From assembly GCF_002553505.1 (NCBI RefSeq), contig NZ_PDCP01000006.1, positions 62,001 to 126,000 on the forward strand: DNA of 64,000 bases, read 5' to 3'. Position numbers and translations under genes: made by a program. The notes below the pieces were generated by a model. It worked only from the letters and a program-made list of their open reading frames with translations, had not been told where the DNA came from and did no database searches. Below, one piece after another: positions 34,440-42,659 of the stretch; positions within the stretch are counted from its first letter, which is position 1; each line of letters starts with the position of its first letter. Origin of the DNA: Mycolicibacterium agri. GTDB lineage: Bacteria; Actinomycetota; Actinomycetes; Mycobacteriales; Mycobacteriaceae.

Positions 34440-36979
34440 TTCTGATGTACCTTTCGAATCTCGGGCATGCCGATCGGAACGATGCGGCCCGATCTCTTGG
34501 TGAATTCGACGGTGGGGTCGGGCACTTCGGGCGCGTTGACGAACGACACGAACCGCGACAGCTTGTCGGGGTCCCCCAGCACGCCCTTCCACTCACAGGC
34601 GTAGCCGGCGACGTGACGTGCCATCGCCTCTTCGAACTCCGCCGCCAGGCCTAGGGAGTCGCGGCACACGACGTCGCGCACGTGGTCCAGACCGCCGTCG
34701 AGGGCCTCGAGCCAGGACGCGGTGCGCTGCAATCGGTCTGCGGTGCGGATGTAGAACATGAGGAAGCGGTCGATGTAGCGGACCAGGGTTTCGCCGTCCA
34801 GGTCGCCGGCCAGCAGCTCCGCGTGCCTTGGCGTCATGCCGCCGTTGCCGCCGACGTAGAGGTTCCAGCCGTGTTCGGTGGCAATGACGCCGACGTCCTT
34901 GCTTCGCGCTTCGGCGCATTCGCGGGCGCAGCCGGACACTCCCATCTTGATCTTGTGCGGTGCGCGCAGTCCCCGATAGCGCAGCTCGAGGTCGACCGCC
35001 ATCTGCACGGAATCCTGTTGCCCGTAACGGCACCAGTCGCTGCCGACGCAGCTCTTCACGGTGCGCAGCGCCTTGCCGTAGGCGTGGCCGGACTCCATTC
35101 CGCCGTCAACTAACCGCCGCCAGATTTCGGGTAGCTGGTCCACCCGCGCGCCGAACATGTCGATGCGCTGACCGCCGGTGATCTTGGTGTAAAGGTTGAA
35201 ATCCCTTGCGATCTCCCCGATCAGGATGAGCTGCTCGGGGGTGATGTCGCCGCCGGGCACCCGCGGCACCACCGAGTAGCTGCCGTTGCGCTGGATGTTG
35301 GCCAGGAAGTGGTCGTTGCTGTCCTGCAGCGAAGCCTGCTCGCCGTCGAGGATGTGGTCGGAGCTCGTCGACGCCAGGATCGACGCGACGACGGGTTTGC
35401 ATATGTCGCAACCTTTTCCGCGTCCGAACTTCTGGATCAGTCCGGAGAACGTGCGGACGCGGGTCGCCGAGACGATCTCGAACAACTCGGCCCGCGACTG
35501 GTCGAAGTGTTCGCACAGCGCCTTCGACTGTTCGACGCCTTCGGCCTCCAGCAGCTTCTTGAGCAGCGGCACACACGAGCCGCACGAGGTGCCCGCCGCG
35601 GTGCAGCGCTTCAGTGCGGGCACGTCGGCGCACCCGTCGGCGATGGCTTTGGTCAGCTGGTCTTTGGTGACGCTGTTGCACGAGCAGATCTGCGCGGCGG
35701 GCGGCAGTGCGCCCACACCCAAACCGGCACTGCCGCTGTCGGTTCCGTTCGGGGCGATCAACGCCAGCGGGTCGCCGGGCAGCGGTTCGCCGACCATCGG
35801 CCGCAGGATTCCGTACGCCGACGCGTCGCCGACCAGGATGCCGCCCAACAGGGTCGTCGCGTCATCGGAGAGCACCAGCTTGGCGTAAGTCTGGTTGACG
35901 GCGTCGTTGACCACCACCTCGAGACAGTCCGGTGTGACTCCTTGCGCGTCACCGAAACTCGCGACGTCGACCCCGAGCAGCTTGAGCTTGGTGGACATGT
36001 CGGCCTCGGGGAACTCGGCGGCCCCGCCGAGCAGGCGGTCCGCGACGACCTCTGCGCTGGTGTAGCCCGGCCCGACCAGCCCGTAGCAGCGGCCTTCGAT
36101 GGCGGCCACCTCGCCGATGGCATAGATGCTGCGATCCTCTGTCGCGCAGGATGTGTCGGTCAGCACCCCGCCGCGTGGCGCGATCTCCAGTCCGGCGTCG
36201 CGGGCCAGCTCGTCGCGCGGGCGTACCCCAGCCGCGAAGATCACCAGCCCCGATTCGATGACGGTGTCGTCGGACAACGTCACCGCGACGGTGCCGTCCC
36301 CCGTGGCCGCGATCGCCGACGTGCCGACCCCGACGTGGACGTCGATGCCGAGCGCGGTGATCATCCGCCCGAGCAGCGCGCCGCCCGCCTCGTCGAGTTG
36401 CTGGGCCATCAACCGGGGCGCCATCTCCACCACGTGCGCGTGCAGGCCGAAGCTGCGCAGCGCGTTGGCGGCCTCCAGGCCCAACAGGCCGCCGCCGATC
36501 ACGACCCCGACCGGCGCGCTGCCCGCCGACGCGGCGGTGGCGTCGGCCCGAATCGCGTCGAGGTCGTCGAGCGTGCGATAGACGTGGCAGGCGGGCAGGT
36601 CGTGGCCGGGCACCGGCGGCACGAACGCATACGAGCCGGTCGCCAGCACCAGCGCGTCGTAGTCGATCCGCTCGCCGTGCGCGGTGACGACGGCCTTGTC
36701 GGCCCGGTCGATATGGGTCACCCGCACACCCAGGCGCAGCCGGACCAGGTCGTCGCCGGCGTAGTCGTTGCCGGGTAGGGCGAGCCTGCTGCGGTCCCAG
36801 TGCTCGGTGTAGGCGGTCAGGCCCACCCGGTCATAGGCGGCGTCGGCCTCTTCGGCGAGCACGGTGATGCGCCATCGGCCCTCGTTGTCGCGGGACCGCA
36901 TGGCTTCGACGAACCGGTGCCCGACCATGCCGTGGCCGACCACGACGACGTGCCCGCCCCGGGCTGAATCTGAGCGCAT
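34436..36979 (-). CDS. nirB: Assimilatory nitrite reductase large subunit (sirohaem, FAD, NADH)
   Basis: An 847-residue cytosolic enzyme reducing nitrite to ammonium. Domains in order: FAD/NAD(P)H domain ~10-310 (VVVVGHGMVGHRF, GVVIGGGLLGLEAANAL); a BFD-type [2Fe-2S] region ~415-480 (ICSCNSVTK, CTAAGTSCGSCVP); a nitrite/sulfite-reductase ferredoxin half-domain ~550-620; and the sirohaem-[4Fe-4S] domain ~640-800 with SCVGSDWCRYG (C-x5-C) and GVSGCARECAEA (C-x3-C). All cofactor residues are present. Corresponds to Rv0252. Divergent from hsp20; a GlnR-like pattern lies 47-70 bases upstream of the start. Confidence 0.95.
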   Translation of the reverse strand: MRSDSARGGHVVVVGHGMVGHRFVEAMRSRDNEGRWRITVLAEEADAAYDRVGLTAYTEHWDRSRLALPGNDYAGDDLVRLRLGVRVTHIDRADKAVVTAHGERIDYDALVLATGSYAFVPPVPGHDLPACHVYRTLDDLDAIRADATAASAGSAPVGVVIGGGLLGLEAANALRSFGLHAHVVEMAPRLMAQQLDEAGGALLGRMITALGIDVHVGVGTSAIAATGDGTVAVTLSDDTVIESGLVIFAAGVRPRDELARDAGLEIAPRGGVLTDTSCATEDRSIYAIGEVAAIEGRCYGLVGPGYTSAEVVADRLLGGAAEFPEADMSTKLKLLGVDVASFGDAQGVTPDCLEVVVNDAVNQTYAKLVLSDDATTLLGGILVGDASAYGILRPMVGEPLPGDPLALIAPNGTDSGSAGLGVGALPPAAQICSCNSVTKDQLTKAIADGCADVPALKRCTAAGTSCGSCVPLLKKLLEAEGVEQSKALCEHFDQSRAELFEIVSATRVRTFSGLIQKFGRGKGCDICKPVVASILASTSSDHILDGEQASLQDSNDHFLANIQRNGSYSVVPRVPGGDITPEQLILIGEIARDFNLYTKITGGQRIDMFGARVDQLPEIWRRLVDGGMESGHAYGKALRTVKSCVGSDWCRYGQQDSVQMAVDLELRYRGLRAPHKIKMGVSGCARECAEARSKDVGVIATEHGWNLYVGGNGGMTPRHAELLAGDLDGETLVRYIDRFLMFYIRTADRLQRTASWLEALDGGLDHVRDVVCRDSLGLAAEFEEAMARHVAGYACEWKGVLGDPDKLSRFVSFVNAPEVPDPTVEFTKRSGRIVPIGMPEIRKVHQK

Positions 36980-37025
36980 GGCGCGAGGCTAAGCAGCCGA
37001 TATTGCCGAGATGTCGCGCCGTGTG

Positions 37026-37049
37026 ACGCCGCCATCACGGTGTTCTCAC
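37026..37049 (-). promoter_or_regulatory. GlnR-like AC-n9-AC-n9-AC motif upstream of nirB
   Basis: Three AC dinucleotides (37026-37027, 37037-37038, 37048-37049) are spaced exactly 11 bases apart; the first is within GTGAC, the first half of the GlnR consensus gTnAC-n6-GaAAC. It lies 47-70 bases before the nirB start codon. GlnR is known to control nirBD in mycobacteria. The second half-site (ATCAC) departs from the consensus, so this is a candidate only. Confidence 0.4.
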
Positions 37050-37111
37050 CGGTGCTCGGCGGCCGGTGTGAGCCGTTCTCTGTGGGCGTAGCCACACCCT
37101 GGAACACCGCC

Positions 37112-37139
37112 GGGAATATGAGCGGGGTCGACTCAAGTT
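37112..37139 (+). promoter_or_regulatory. SigH/SigE-like promoter of hsp20 overlapping a HAIR-like half site
   Basis: GGGAATA (37112-37118) and AGTT (37136-37139), 17 bases apart, match the mycobacterial SigH-type pattern GGGAAYA-n16/17-CGTT except for one base. ACTCAAG (37131-37137) is the right half of the HspR HAIR element CTTGAGT-n7-ACTCAAG; seven bases left of it, TATGAGC (37117-37123) keeps 4 of 7 positions of the other half. M. tuberculosis acr2 is controlled by SigH/SigE and HspR, which supports the reading. Confidence 0.55.
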
Positions 37140-37153
37140 TAGAGGGGTAGAAA

Positions 37154-37170
37154 ACCGGCGAAGAGCCGGT
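37154..37170 (+). promoter_or_regulatory. Small stem-loop in the hsp20 leader
   Basis: ACCGGC-GAAGA-GCCGGT, a perfect 6-bp stem with 5-base loop, begins ~15 bases after the predicted SigH-like -10 and ends 13 bases before the AGGAGG ribosome site. It could stabilise the 5' end of the messenger. It does not cover the ribosome site, so a thermometer role is not evident. Confidence 0.35.
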
Positions 37171-37199
37171 GACGACGAAGCGAGGAGGAGGTGAAGACC

Positions 37200-37631
37200 A
37201 TGACCAACCTGACGTTGTGGAATCGACCGGCTTTCGACATTGACCGCTGGGTTCGCGACTTCTTCGCCCCGGCCACCGCGGACGACTGGTTCAAGGGTTT
37301 CCGACCCGCCGCCGAGATCCTTCGCGACGGCGAGGACGCAGTCATCCGCGTTGAGCTGCCCGGCGTAGACGTCAACAAGGACGTCAATGTCGAGATCGAG
37401 AATGGCCAGTTGGTCATTCATGGTGAACGTCGCGACGAGCGGACGGAGGAGCGCAACGGCCGCACCCTGAGCGAGGTGCGCTACGGCTCGTTCCGTCGGT
37501 CGTTTGGGCTGCCCGCCCATGTCACCAAGGACGATATCTCGGCGACCTATGAGGCCGGGGTGCTCACCGTTCGGGTGGCCGGTGCCTACAAGGGCGATGA
37601 AACCCAGCGGATCGCGATCGAAGCCAAGTAA
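37200..37631 (+). CDS. Hsp20/alpha-crystallin small heat-shock protein, Acr2-like
   Basis: A 143-residue holdase chaperone. The start NLTLWNRPAFDIDRWVRDFF is that of Rv0251c (Acr2/Hsp). The alpha-crystallin domain spans about 40-135 (FRPAAEILRDGEDAVIRVEL, LPGVDVNKDVNVEIENGQLV, YGSFRRSFGLPAHVTKDDI, GVLTVRVAGAY). The C-terminal IxI-type tail is ETQRIAIEAK. I chose ATG 37200 (AGGAGG ends 11 bases upstream) over GTG 37191, which is too close to the ribosome site. Divergent from nirB, as in M. tuberculosis. Confidence 0.93.
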   Translation: MTNLTLWNRPAFDIDRWVRDFFAPATADDWFKGFRPAAEILRDGEDAVIRVELPGVDVNKDVNVEIENGQLVIHGERRDERTEERNGRTLSEVRYGSFRRSFGLPAHVTKDDISATYEAGVLTVRVAGAYKGDETQRIAIEAK

Positions 37632-37655
37632 CCGGTCATAACCAACACTCTCGGA

Positions 37656-37688
37656 ATCCGGTGGAGCCCAGACGGTTCCACCGGATTC
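37656..37688. terminator. Stem-loop between hsp20 and a convergent gene
   Basis: AATCCGGTGGA (37656-37666) pairs perfectly with TCCACCGGATT (37678-37688) over an 11-base loop. It starts 25 bases after the hsp20 stop and 23 bases before the end of the convergent gene, so it can serve both directions. There is no U-tract. Confidence 0.6.
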
Positions 37689-37710
37689 GTCGCATTCCGG
37701 GCCTGTCGGC

Positions 37711-38202
37711 CTAGTTGATGGCCGTGAGGATCTCGGAAGTGTAGAACTCGCCGCGGATCTGGCCGGGGTCCGGCGGCCCCTCCATGAACACCCACGCGTT
37801 CTTGGCCCAGGGCTCGATGGTGTCGGTGACGGTCACCGAGCCGGTGCCGTTGCGGTCGGTGTGCAGCACCGCGCTGGCCACCCCCGGATCGCCCGCAATG
37901 CATTTCTGCGTCCCGGGTCGAGGCCCCTGGATCAGCCGCACCTGATAGGCGGTGTTCGGGGTCCCGATCGCGAAATTCACCTGCGCGGTGACGGAGTTGC
38001 CGCTGCTGTGGATGGTCGACTGGCCGGAGCCGAATCCGGTTGCCGCGACAAACTGCAGGACGGTGAAGTCGCAGGACCGGTAGAACGCGGTCAGCGGCAC
38101 CATCACACCGTTGGCGGCCTCGGCGCCCGCGGTTGCGGCGCTCATGCCCGTCATCCCAATTGCGGCGGCAACGGCAGCTGTCATGCGCGTCGAGATGTTC
38201 AT
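37711..38202 (-). CDS. Secreted hypothetical protein
   Basis: A 163-residue exported protein: signal peptide to about residue 29 (AAAIGMTGMSAATAGAEA), then a beta-rich domain with one cysteine pair (YRSCDFTVLQFVAATGFGSG, GTQKCIAGDPGVASAVLHTD) and the ending IRGEFYTSEIL. Similar small exported proteins are common in mycobacteria; function unknown. ATG 38202 begins the signal peptide directly. It is followed upstream on the same strand by a membrane protein gene 43 bases away. Confidence 0.72.
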   Translation of the reverse strand: MNISTRMTAAVAAAIGMTGMSAATAGAEAANGVMVPLTAFYRSCDFTVLQFVAATGFGSGQSTIHSSGNSVTAQVNFAIGTPNTAYQVRLIQGPRPGTQKCIAGDPGVASAVLHTDRNGTGSVTVTDTIEPWAKNAWVFMEGPPDPGQIRGEFYTSEILTAIN

Positions 38203-38245
38203 CGGCCAAGCCTATGTGAGCGGAGCGCCGTTTTCCGGAAGCTGG

Positions 38246-38620
38246 CTAAGGCGGTGGCAACAACGTCGCCGTCTCGGTGACGGTGCCGGGATCGGGTGTC
38301 TCCTCGGTCGTCGTGGGTGGACTCGTCGGGAAAGACGTTTCCGGTGTGGCCGTCGACGACGGCGGCGGCAAATTCTCTTCGGTGGTCTGCACGCTCGGCG
38401 TGGGGTAGCTCGTCGTGGTCGTCGACGACGGCGTATAGGTCGCCGACGGGGAGCTGCTCGTCGGCGGCGCCAGCGGTGCCGGCGGGACGGTCGAGTCCTC
38501 CGCCGTGCGCAGCACCGCGACGATCAGCACCACCACCAGGACCACTGCGGCGGCGCCCGCCGCGAATACCGTCGCCGGCCGGTTGACCCAGTGTTGGGGG
38601 TCGTGTTGGTCCGCGGGCAC
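38246..38620 (-). CDS. Single-pass membrane protein with Pro/Ser/Thr-rich outer tail
   Basis: A 124-residue protein. About 15 cytoplasmic residues (MPADQHDPQHWVNRP) are followed by one transmembrane helix (AAAVVLVVVLIVAVL), then an ~85-residue outer tail made almost only of Pro, Ser, Thr, Ala and Glu (TSSSPSATYTPSSTTTTSYP). Such tails are often O-mannosylated in mycobacteria. No cysteines or catalytic motif. It lies 10 bases before the PEP-mutase-family gene on the same strand. Function unknown. Confidence 0.65.
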   Translation of the reverse strand: MPADQHDPQHWVNRPATVFAAGAAAVVLVVVLIVAVLRTAEDSTVPPAPLAPPTSSSPSATYTPSSTTTTSYPTPSVQTTEENLPPPSSTATPETSFPTSPPTTTEETPDPGTVTETATLLPPP

Positions 38621-38630
38621 CCCGGGAATG

Positions 38631-39392
38631 CTAGGCCCAGCGGGCGAGCAGATCCTTGGCGTGTGCCGAAAGGGCCGCCTGCAGGAAGGGCCCGAAGCTG
38701 ATGCGCGCGACGCCGAGCGGACCGAACGAGGCCGGGTCGTCGCGATCGGGGAACGCGATCGCGTTGACGGGCCGCGGAAGTTCAGATGTCATGCGGCGCA
38801 ACGCTTCCGGTTCGTGGAATCCGATCGGGTACAGCACGTCGGCGCCCGCGTCCGCCGCCTCGGTGAGCCGCGCGACGGCCCTGTCGACGCGATCGGCCTC
38901 ATCGCCGTCCTTACGCAGGAACAGGTCGGTGCGCCCGTTGATCACCACGTGCACCCCTGCGGCGTCGGCCGCGGAGCGCAGCGCGCCGACGAACTCGGCG
39001 TGCTCGGACGACGACCGCAGCCTGCCGCCTTCGCCGTGCACGGTGTCTTCGATGTTGAGGCCGACCGCGCCCGCCTCCAGCAGCCCGTCGATCAGCCGGG
39101 CGGGGTCCTCGCCGTACCCGGATTCGATGTCGACCGAAATCGGCACGTCGACCGCCGCGGTGATCTGCGCGACGCGGGTCACCACGTCGTCGAACGTCAT
39201 GCCCTCGCTGTCGGACTTGCCGACCGAATCCGCCAACGGATGGCTGCCCACCGTCAGCGCCGCGAAGCCGGCATCGGTCGCCAGTTTCGCCGACCACGCG
39301 TCCCACACGGTCGGCAGCACCACCGGATTACCGGGCCGGTGCAACTCGAGGAACGCCTCCGCACGCTTGGAAAGAACTTGCTTGTCCGCCAT
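38631..39392 (-). CDS. Isocitrate lyase/PEP-mutase-family protein
   Basis: A 253-residue TIM-barrel protein of the ICL/PEPM superfamily (oxaloacetate decarboxylase/methylisocitrate-lyase-like). Signatures: VLPTVWDAWSAKLATDAGFA, PISVDIESGYGEDPARLIDG (Mg-binding acidic pair), GLNIEDTVHGEGG and VVINGRTDLFLR. The canonical lyase KKCGH motif is missing, so it is not isocitrate lyase; a C-C bond lyase on a small keto-acid is likely. Start ATG 39392 (MADKQVLSKR); the frame is open further upstream but not conserved in look. Divergent from the Rv0250c-like gene. Confidence 0.83.
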   Translation of the reverse strand: MADKQVLSKRAEAFLELHRPGNPVVLPTVWDAWSAKLATDAGFAALTVGSHPLADSVGKSDSEGMTFDDVVTRVAQITAAVDVPISVDIESGYGEDPARLIDGLLEAGAVGLNIEDTVHGEGGRLRSSSEHAEFVGALRSAADAAGVHVVINGRTDLFLRKDGDEADRVDRAVARLTEAADAGADVLYPIGFHEPEALRRMTSELPRPVNAIAFPDRDDPASFGPLGVARISFGPFLQAALSAHAKDLLARWA

Positions 39393-39520
39393 TCCGACAT
39401 CCTTGCCGACCTGCCGCTGCAGCGCTATGGCGTGATCTGTCTCACGCCGCATCCGCGTGATGTAACTAGCCTCGGTTGTCGTACTGTGATCCGAGACACC
39501 CTTCAGCCCAAGGAGGTCTG

Positions 39521-39823
39521 ATGTCGAGTCCAACCGAATTTGCCGAACTTCACGAACTGATCGGCGGGCTGCGGCGGTGCGTCACGTCGCTTGCGGCGAA
39601 ATACGGCGACAGCCCGGCCATGCGGCGCATCGTCAACGACACCGAACGCATCCTCAACGACATCGACCGCCTCGATATCGACGCCCAGGAACTGGAGCTC
39701 AGCCGCGGGGTGACACTCCAGCCGATGTCGACCGAGAAGATCGCCATCCCCGACACGCAATACGACACCGACTTCTGGCGGGACGTCGATGACGAGGGTG
39801 TCGGAGGTCACAGTAGGGGCTGA
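39521..39823 (+). CDS. Rv0250c-like conserved protein upstream of Sdh1
   Basis: A 100-residue cytosolic protein: a helical N-terminal part (LHELIGGLRRCVTSLAAKYG, RRIVNDTERILNDIDRLDID) and an acidic C-terminus (IPDTQYDTDFWRDVDDEGVG). It matches M. tuberculosis Rv0250c by position and pattern, always beside succinate dehydrogenase 1. AAGGAGG lies at the correct distance before ATG 39521. The gene ends 53 bases before the SdhC-like gene and is probably co-transcribed. It may assist assembly or regulation of Sdh1; function not known. Confidence 0.8.
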   Translation: MSSPTEFAELHELIGGLRRCVTSLAAKYGDSPAMRRIVNDTERILNDIDRLDIDAQELELSRGVTLQPMSTEKIAIPDTQYDTDFWRDVDDEGVGGHSRG

Positions 39824-39876
39824 ATTAGGCTTCGTCGCACTGCGGAGCACAACACTGGAGAGGCTGGAAAGCTACT

Positions 39877-40698
39877 GTGAGCGCACCCACAGCTGACCGT
39901 CAGGGCACCGGCGTTTTCTCGGAGACCCGTGCGCGAATCCCAGAGCGCACACTGCGCACCGACCGGTGGTGGATGCAGTCGCTGTGGACCAATCTCGGTT
40001 TCGCGGCCTTCCTCATCTACGGCTTGGTGCGGGCCTCCTGGCAGGCCGCGTATTACGTGCCGGAGTACCACTACCTGACGCCGTTCTACTCACCGTGCAT
40101 CAGCGCGTCGTGTGTTCCGGGCTCAAGCCATCTCGGTGTGTGGCTGCCGGAGTTCCCGCCGCTGGTGCCGCTGGCGATCGTGACGCTGCCGTTCCTGCTG
40201 CTGTTCCGGCTCACCTGCTATTACTACCGCAAGGCCTACTACCGTTCGGTGTGGCAGTCGCCGCCGGCATGCGCTGTGGCCGAACCGCATTCGCGCTACA
40301 CCGGGGAAACCCGGATGCCGCTGATCGTGCAGAACAGCCACCGGTACTTCTTCTATGCGGCGCTGCTGATCTCGCTGTTGAACACCTACGACGCCATCGT
40401 GGCGTTCCAGTCGCCGTCGGGCTTCGGGCTCGGTCTCGGCAACATCATCTTGACCGGCAACGTCATTCTGCTGTGGATCTACACGTTGTCCTGCCACTCG
40501 TGCAGGCACATCGTCGGCGGTCGGCTCAAGCACTTCTCGAAACACCCTGTGCGGTACTGGCTCTGGAGCCAGGTCAGCGTCCTGAACACCCGGCACATGC
40601 TGTGGGCGTGGATCACGCTGGGCACGCTGGTGCTGACCGACTTCTACATCATGCTGGTCGCCAGCGGCACCATCTCCGATTTGCGATTCATTGGCTGA
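39877..40698 (+). CDS. Succinate dehydrogenase 1 membrane anchor
   Basis: A 273-residue membrane subunit corresponding to Rv0249c. About five transmembrane segments (SLWTNLGFAAFLIYGLVRAS, LVPLAIVTLPFLLLFRLTCY, YFFYAALLISLLNTYDAIVA, IILTGNVILLWIYTLSCHSC, AWITLGTLVLTDFYIMLVAS) and several membrane-facing histidines (SHRYFF, SCHSCRH, NTRHML) that could hold haem b or contact menaquinone. Start GTG 39877. It anchors SdhA-SdhB to the inner side of the membrane. Confidence 0.88.
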   Translation: MSAPTADRQGTGVFSETRARIPERTLRTDRWWMQSLWTNLGFAAFLIYGLVRASWQAAYYVPEYHYLTPFYSPCISASCVPGSSHLGVWLPEFPPLVPLAIVTLPFLLLFRLTCYYYRKAYYRSVWQSPPACAVAEPHSRYTGETRMPLIVQNSHRYFFYAALLISLLNTYDAIVAFQSPSGFGLGLGNIILTGNVILLWIYTLSCHSCRHIVGGRLKHFSKHPVRYWLWSQVSVLNTRHMLWAWITLGTLVLTDFYIMLVASGTISDLRFIG

Positions 40699-40739
40699 CA
40701 AGACGATTGGCCGACTAGTACAGATTCGAGCGAGGACTA

Positions 40740-42659
40740 ATGCCTGAAGTAGAGCGGCACGAGTACGACGTGGTCGTCATCGGGGCCGGCGGCGCCGGTC
40801 TGCGGGCGGTGATCGAGGCGCGTGAGCGCGGCCAGAAGGTCGCTGTCATCACCAAGTCGTTGTTCGGCAAGGCCCACACCGTGATGGCCGAGGGTGGCTG
40901 CGCGGCGTCGATGGGCAACGCCAACCCCAAAGACAACTGGCAGGTGCACTTCCGCGACACCATGCGCGGCGGCAAGTTCCTCAACAACTGGCGGATGGCC
41001 GAGCTGCACGCCAAGGAGGCGCCCGACCGGGTGTGGGAGCTGGAGACCTACGGCGCGCTCTTCGACCGCACCAAGGACGGCCGGATCAGCCAGCGCAACT
41101 TCGGCGGCCACACCTATCCGCGGCTGGCCCACGTCGGTGACCGCACGGGCCTGGAGATCATCCGCACCCTGCAGCAGAAGATCGTCTCGCTGCAGCAGGA
41201 GGACCATGCCGAGTTCGGCGACTACGAGGCCCGCATCAGGGTCTTCCACGAGACCACGATCACCGACCTCATCAAGGACGGCGACCGGATCGCGGGCGCG
41301 TTCGGCTACTACCGCGAAACCGGCAACTTCGTGTTGTTCCAGGCGCCCGCGGTGGTGCTGGCCACCGGCGGCATCGGCAAGTCCTACAAGGTGACGTCGA
41401 ACTCGTGGGAGTACACCGGCGACGGGCACGCGCTGGCGCTGCGGGCCGGGGCGACGCTGATCAACATGGAGTTCGTCCAGTTTCACCCGACGGGCATGGT
41501 GTGGCCGCCCAGCGTGAAGGGCATTCTGGTCACCGAGGGTGTCCGCGGCGACGGCGGCGTGCTGAAGAACTCCGAGGGCACCCGGTTCATGTTCGACTAC
41601 ATCCCGCCGGTGTTCAAAGGGCAGTACGCCGAGACCATCGAGGAAGCCGACCAGTGGCTCAAGGACAACGACTCGGCGCGACGCACCCCCGACCTGCTGC
41701 CCCGTGACGAGGTGGCCCGCGCCATCAACTCCGAGGTGAAGGCCGGCCGCAACTCCCCGCACGGCGGGGTGTTCCTCGACATCGCGTCGCGGTTGCCCGC
41801 CGAGGAGATCAAGCGCCGGCTGCCGTCGATGTATCACCAGTTCAAGGAGCTGGCCGAGGTCGACATCACCAAGGAGCCGATGGAGGTCGGCCCGACCTGC
41901 CACTACGTGATGGGCGGGGTCGAGGTCGACCCGGACACCGCGGCGGCCACCACACCGGGGCTGTTCGCCGCGGGCGAGTGCGCGGGCGGCATGCACGGTT
42001 CGAACCGGTTGGGCGGCAACTCGCTGTCGGACCTGCTGGTGTTCGGGCGGCGCGCCGGGCTCGGCGCGGCCGACTACGTGCGGGCGCTCAAGGACCGGCC
42101 GAAGGTCACCGAGGAAGCGGTCGAGACGGCCACCAAGCGTGCGTTGCTGCCCTTCGAGACCCCGACCAACGGGGACTCCCCGGAGAACCCGTACACCCTG
42201 CAGCTCGACCTGCAGGACACGATGAACAGCCTGGTCGGCATCATCCGCAAGGCCGACGAGATCACCGAGGCGCTGGACAAGCTGACCGAGCTGCGCGAGC
42301 GCTACAAGCGGGTCCGCATCGACGGCGACCGGGCGTTCAACCCCGGCTGGCACCTGGCGATCGATCTGCGCAACATGCTGCTGGTCAGCGAGTGCATCGC
42401 CAAGGCGGCGCTGGAGCGCACCGAGAGCCGCGGCGGGCACACCCGCGACGACCATCCGTCGATGGAGCCGGGCTGGCGCAAGACGCTGCTGGTCTGCCGC
42501 GCCGAAGGCGACGGAAGCGATCTGGTGCCCCACGTCAGCGTCACCCGCCAGGACCAGATCCCCGTGCGTCAGGATCTGCTCGACCTGTTCGAGCTGTCCG
42601 AACTGGAGAAGTACTTCACCGACGAGGAACTGGCCCAGCATCCCGAACGGAGCAAGTGA
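40740..42659 (+). CDS. sdhA: Succinate dehydrogenase 1 flavoprotein subunit
   Basis: A 639-residue FAD subunit corresponding to Rv0248c. The FAD-binding fold begins VVVIGAGGAGLRAVIEA; the covalent-FAD His region is AHTVMAEGGCAASMG; catalytic parts are in RNFGGHTYPR, QFHPTGMVWPPS, and the C-terminal HGSNRLGGNSLSDLLVFG. It oxidises succinate to fumarate and passes electrons to SdhB and menaquinone. Starts 41 bases after the anchor gene; its TGA overlaps the sdhB ATG (TGATG). Confidence 0.95.
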   Translation: MPEVERHEYDVVVIGAGGAGLRAVIEARERGQKVAVITKSLFGKAHTVMAEGGCAASMGNANPKDNWQVHFRDTMRGGKFLNNWRMAELHAKEAPDRVWELETYGALFDRTKDGRISQRNFGGHTYPRLAHVGDRTGLEIIRTLQQKIVSLQQEDHAEFGDYEARIRVFHETTITDLIKDGDRIAGAFGYYRETGNFVLFQAPAVVLATGGIGKSYKVTSNSWEYTGDGHALALRAGATLINMEFVQFHPTGMVWPPSVKGILVTEGVRGDGGVLKNSEGTRFMFDYIPPVFKGQYAETIEEADQWLKDNDSARRTPDLLPRDEVARAINSEVKAGRNSPHGGVFLDIASRLPAEEIKRRLPSMYHQFKELAEVDITKEPMEVGPTCHYVMGGVEVDPDTAAATTPGLFAAGECAGGMHGSNRLGGNSLSDLLVFGRRAGLGAADYVRALKDRPKVTEEAVETATKRALLPFETPTNGDSPENPYTLQLDLQDTMNSLVGIIRKADEITEALDKLTELRERYKRVRIDGDRAFNPGWHLAIDLRNMLLVSECIAKAALERTESRGGHTRDDHPSMEPGWRKTLLVCRAEGDGSDLVPHVSVTRQDQIPVRQDLLDLFELSELEKYFTDEELAQHPERSK

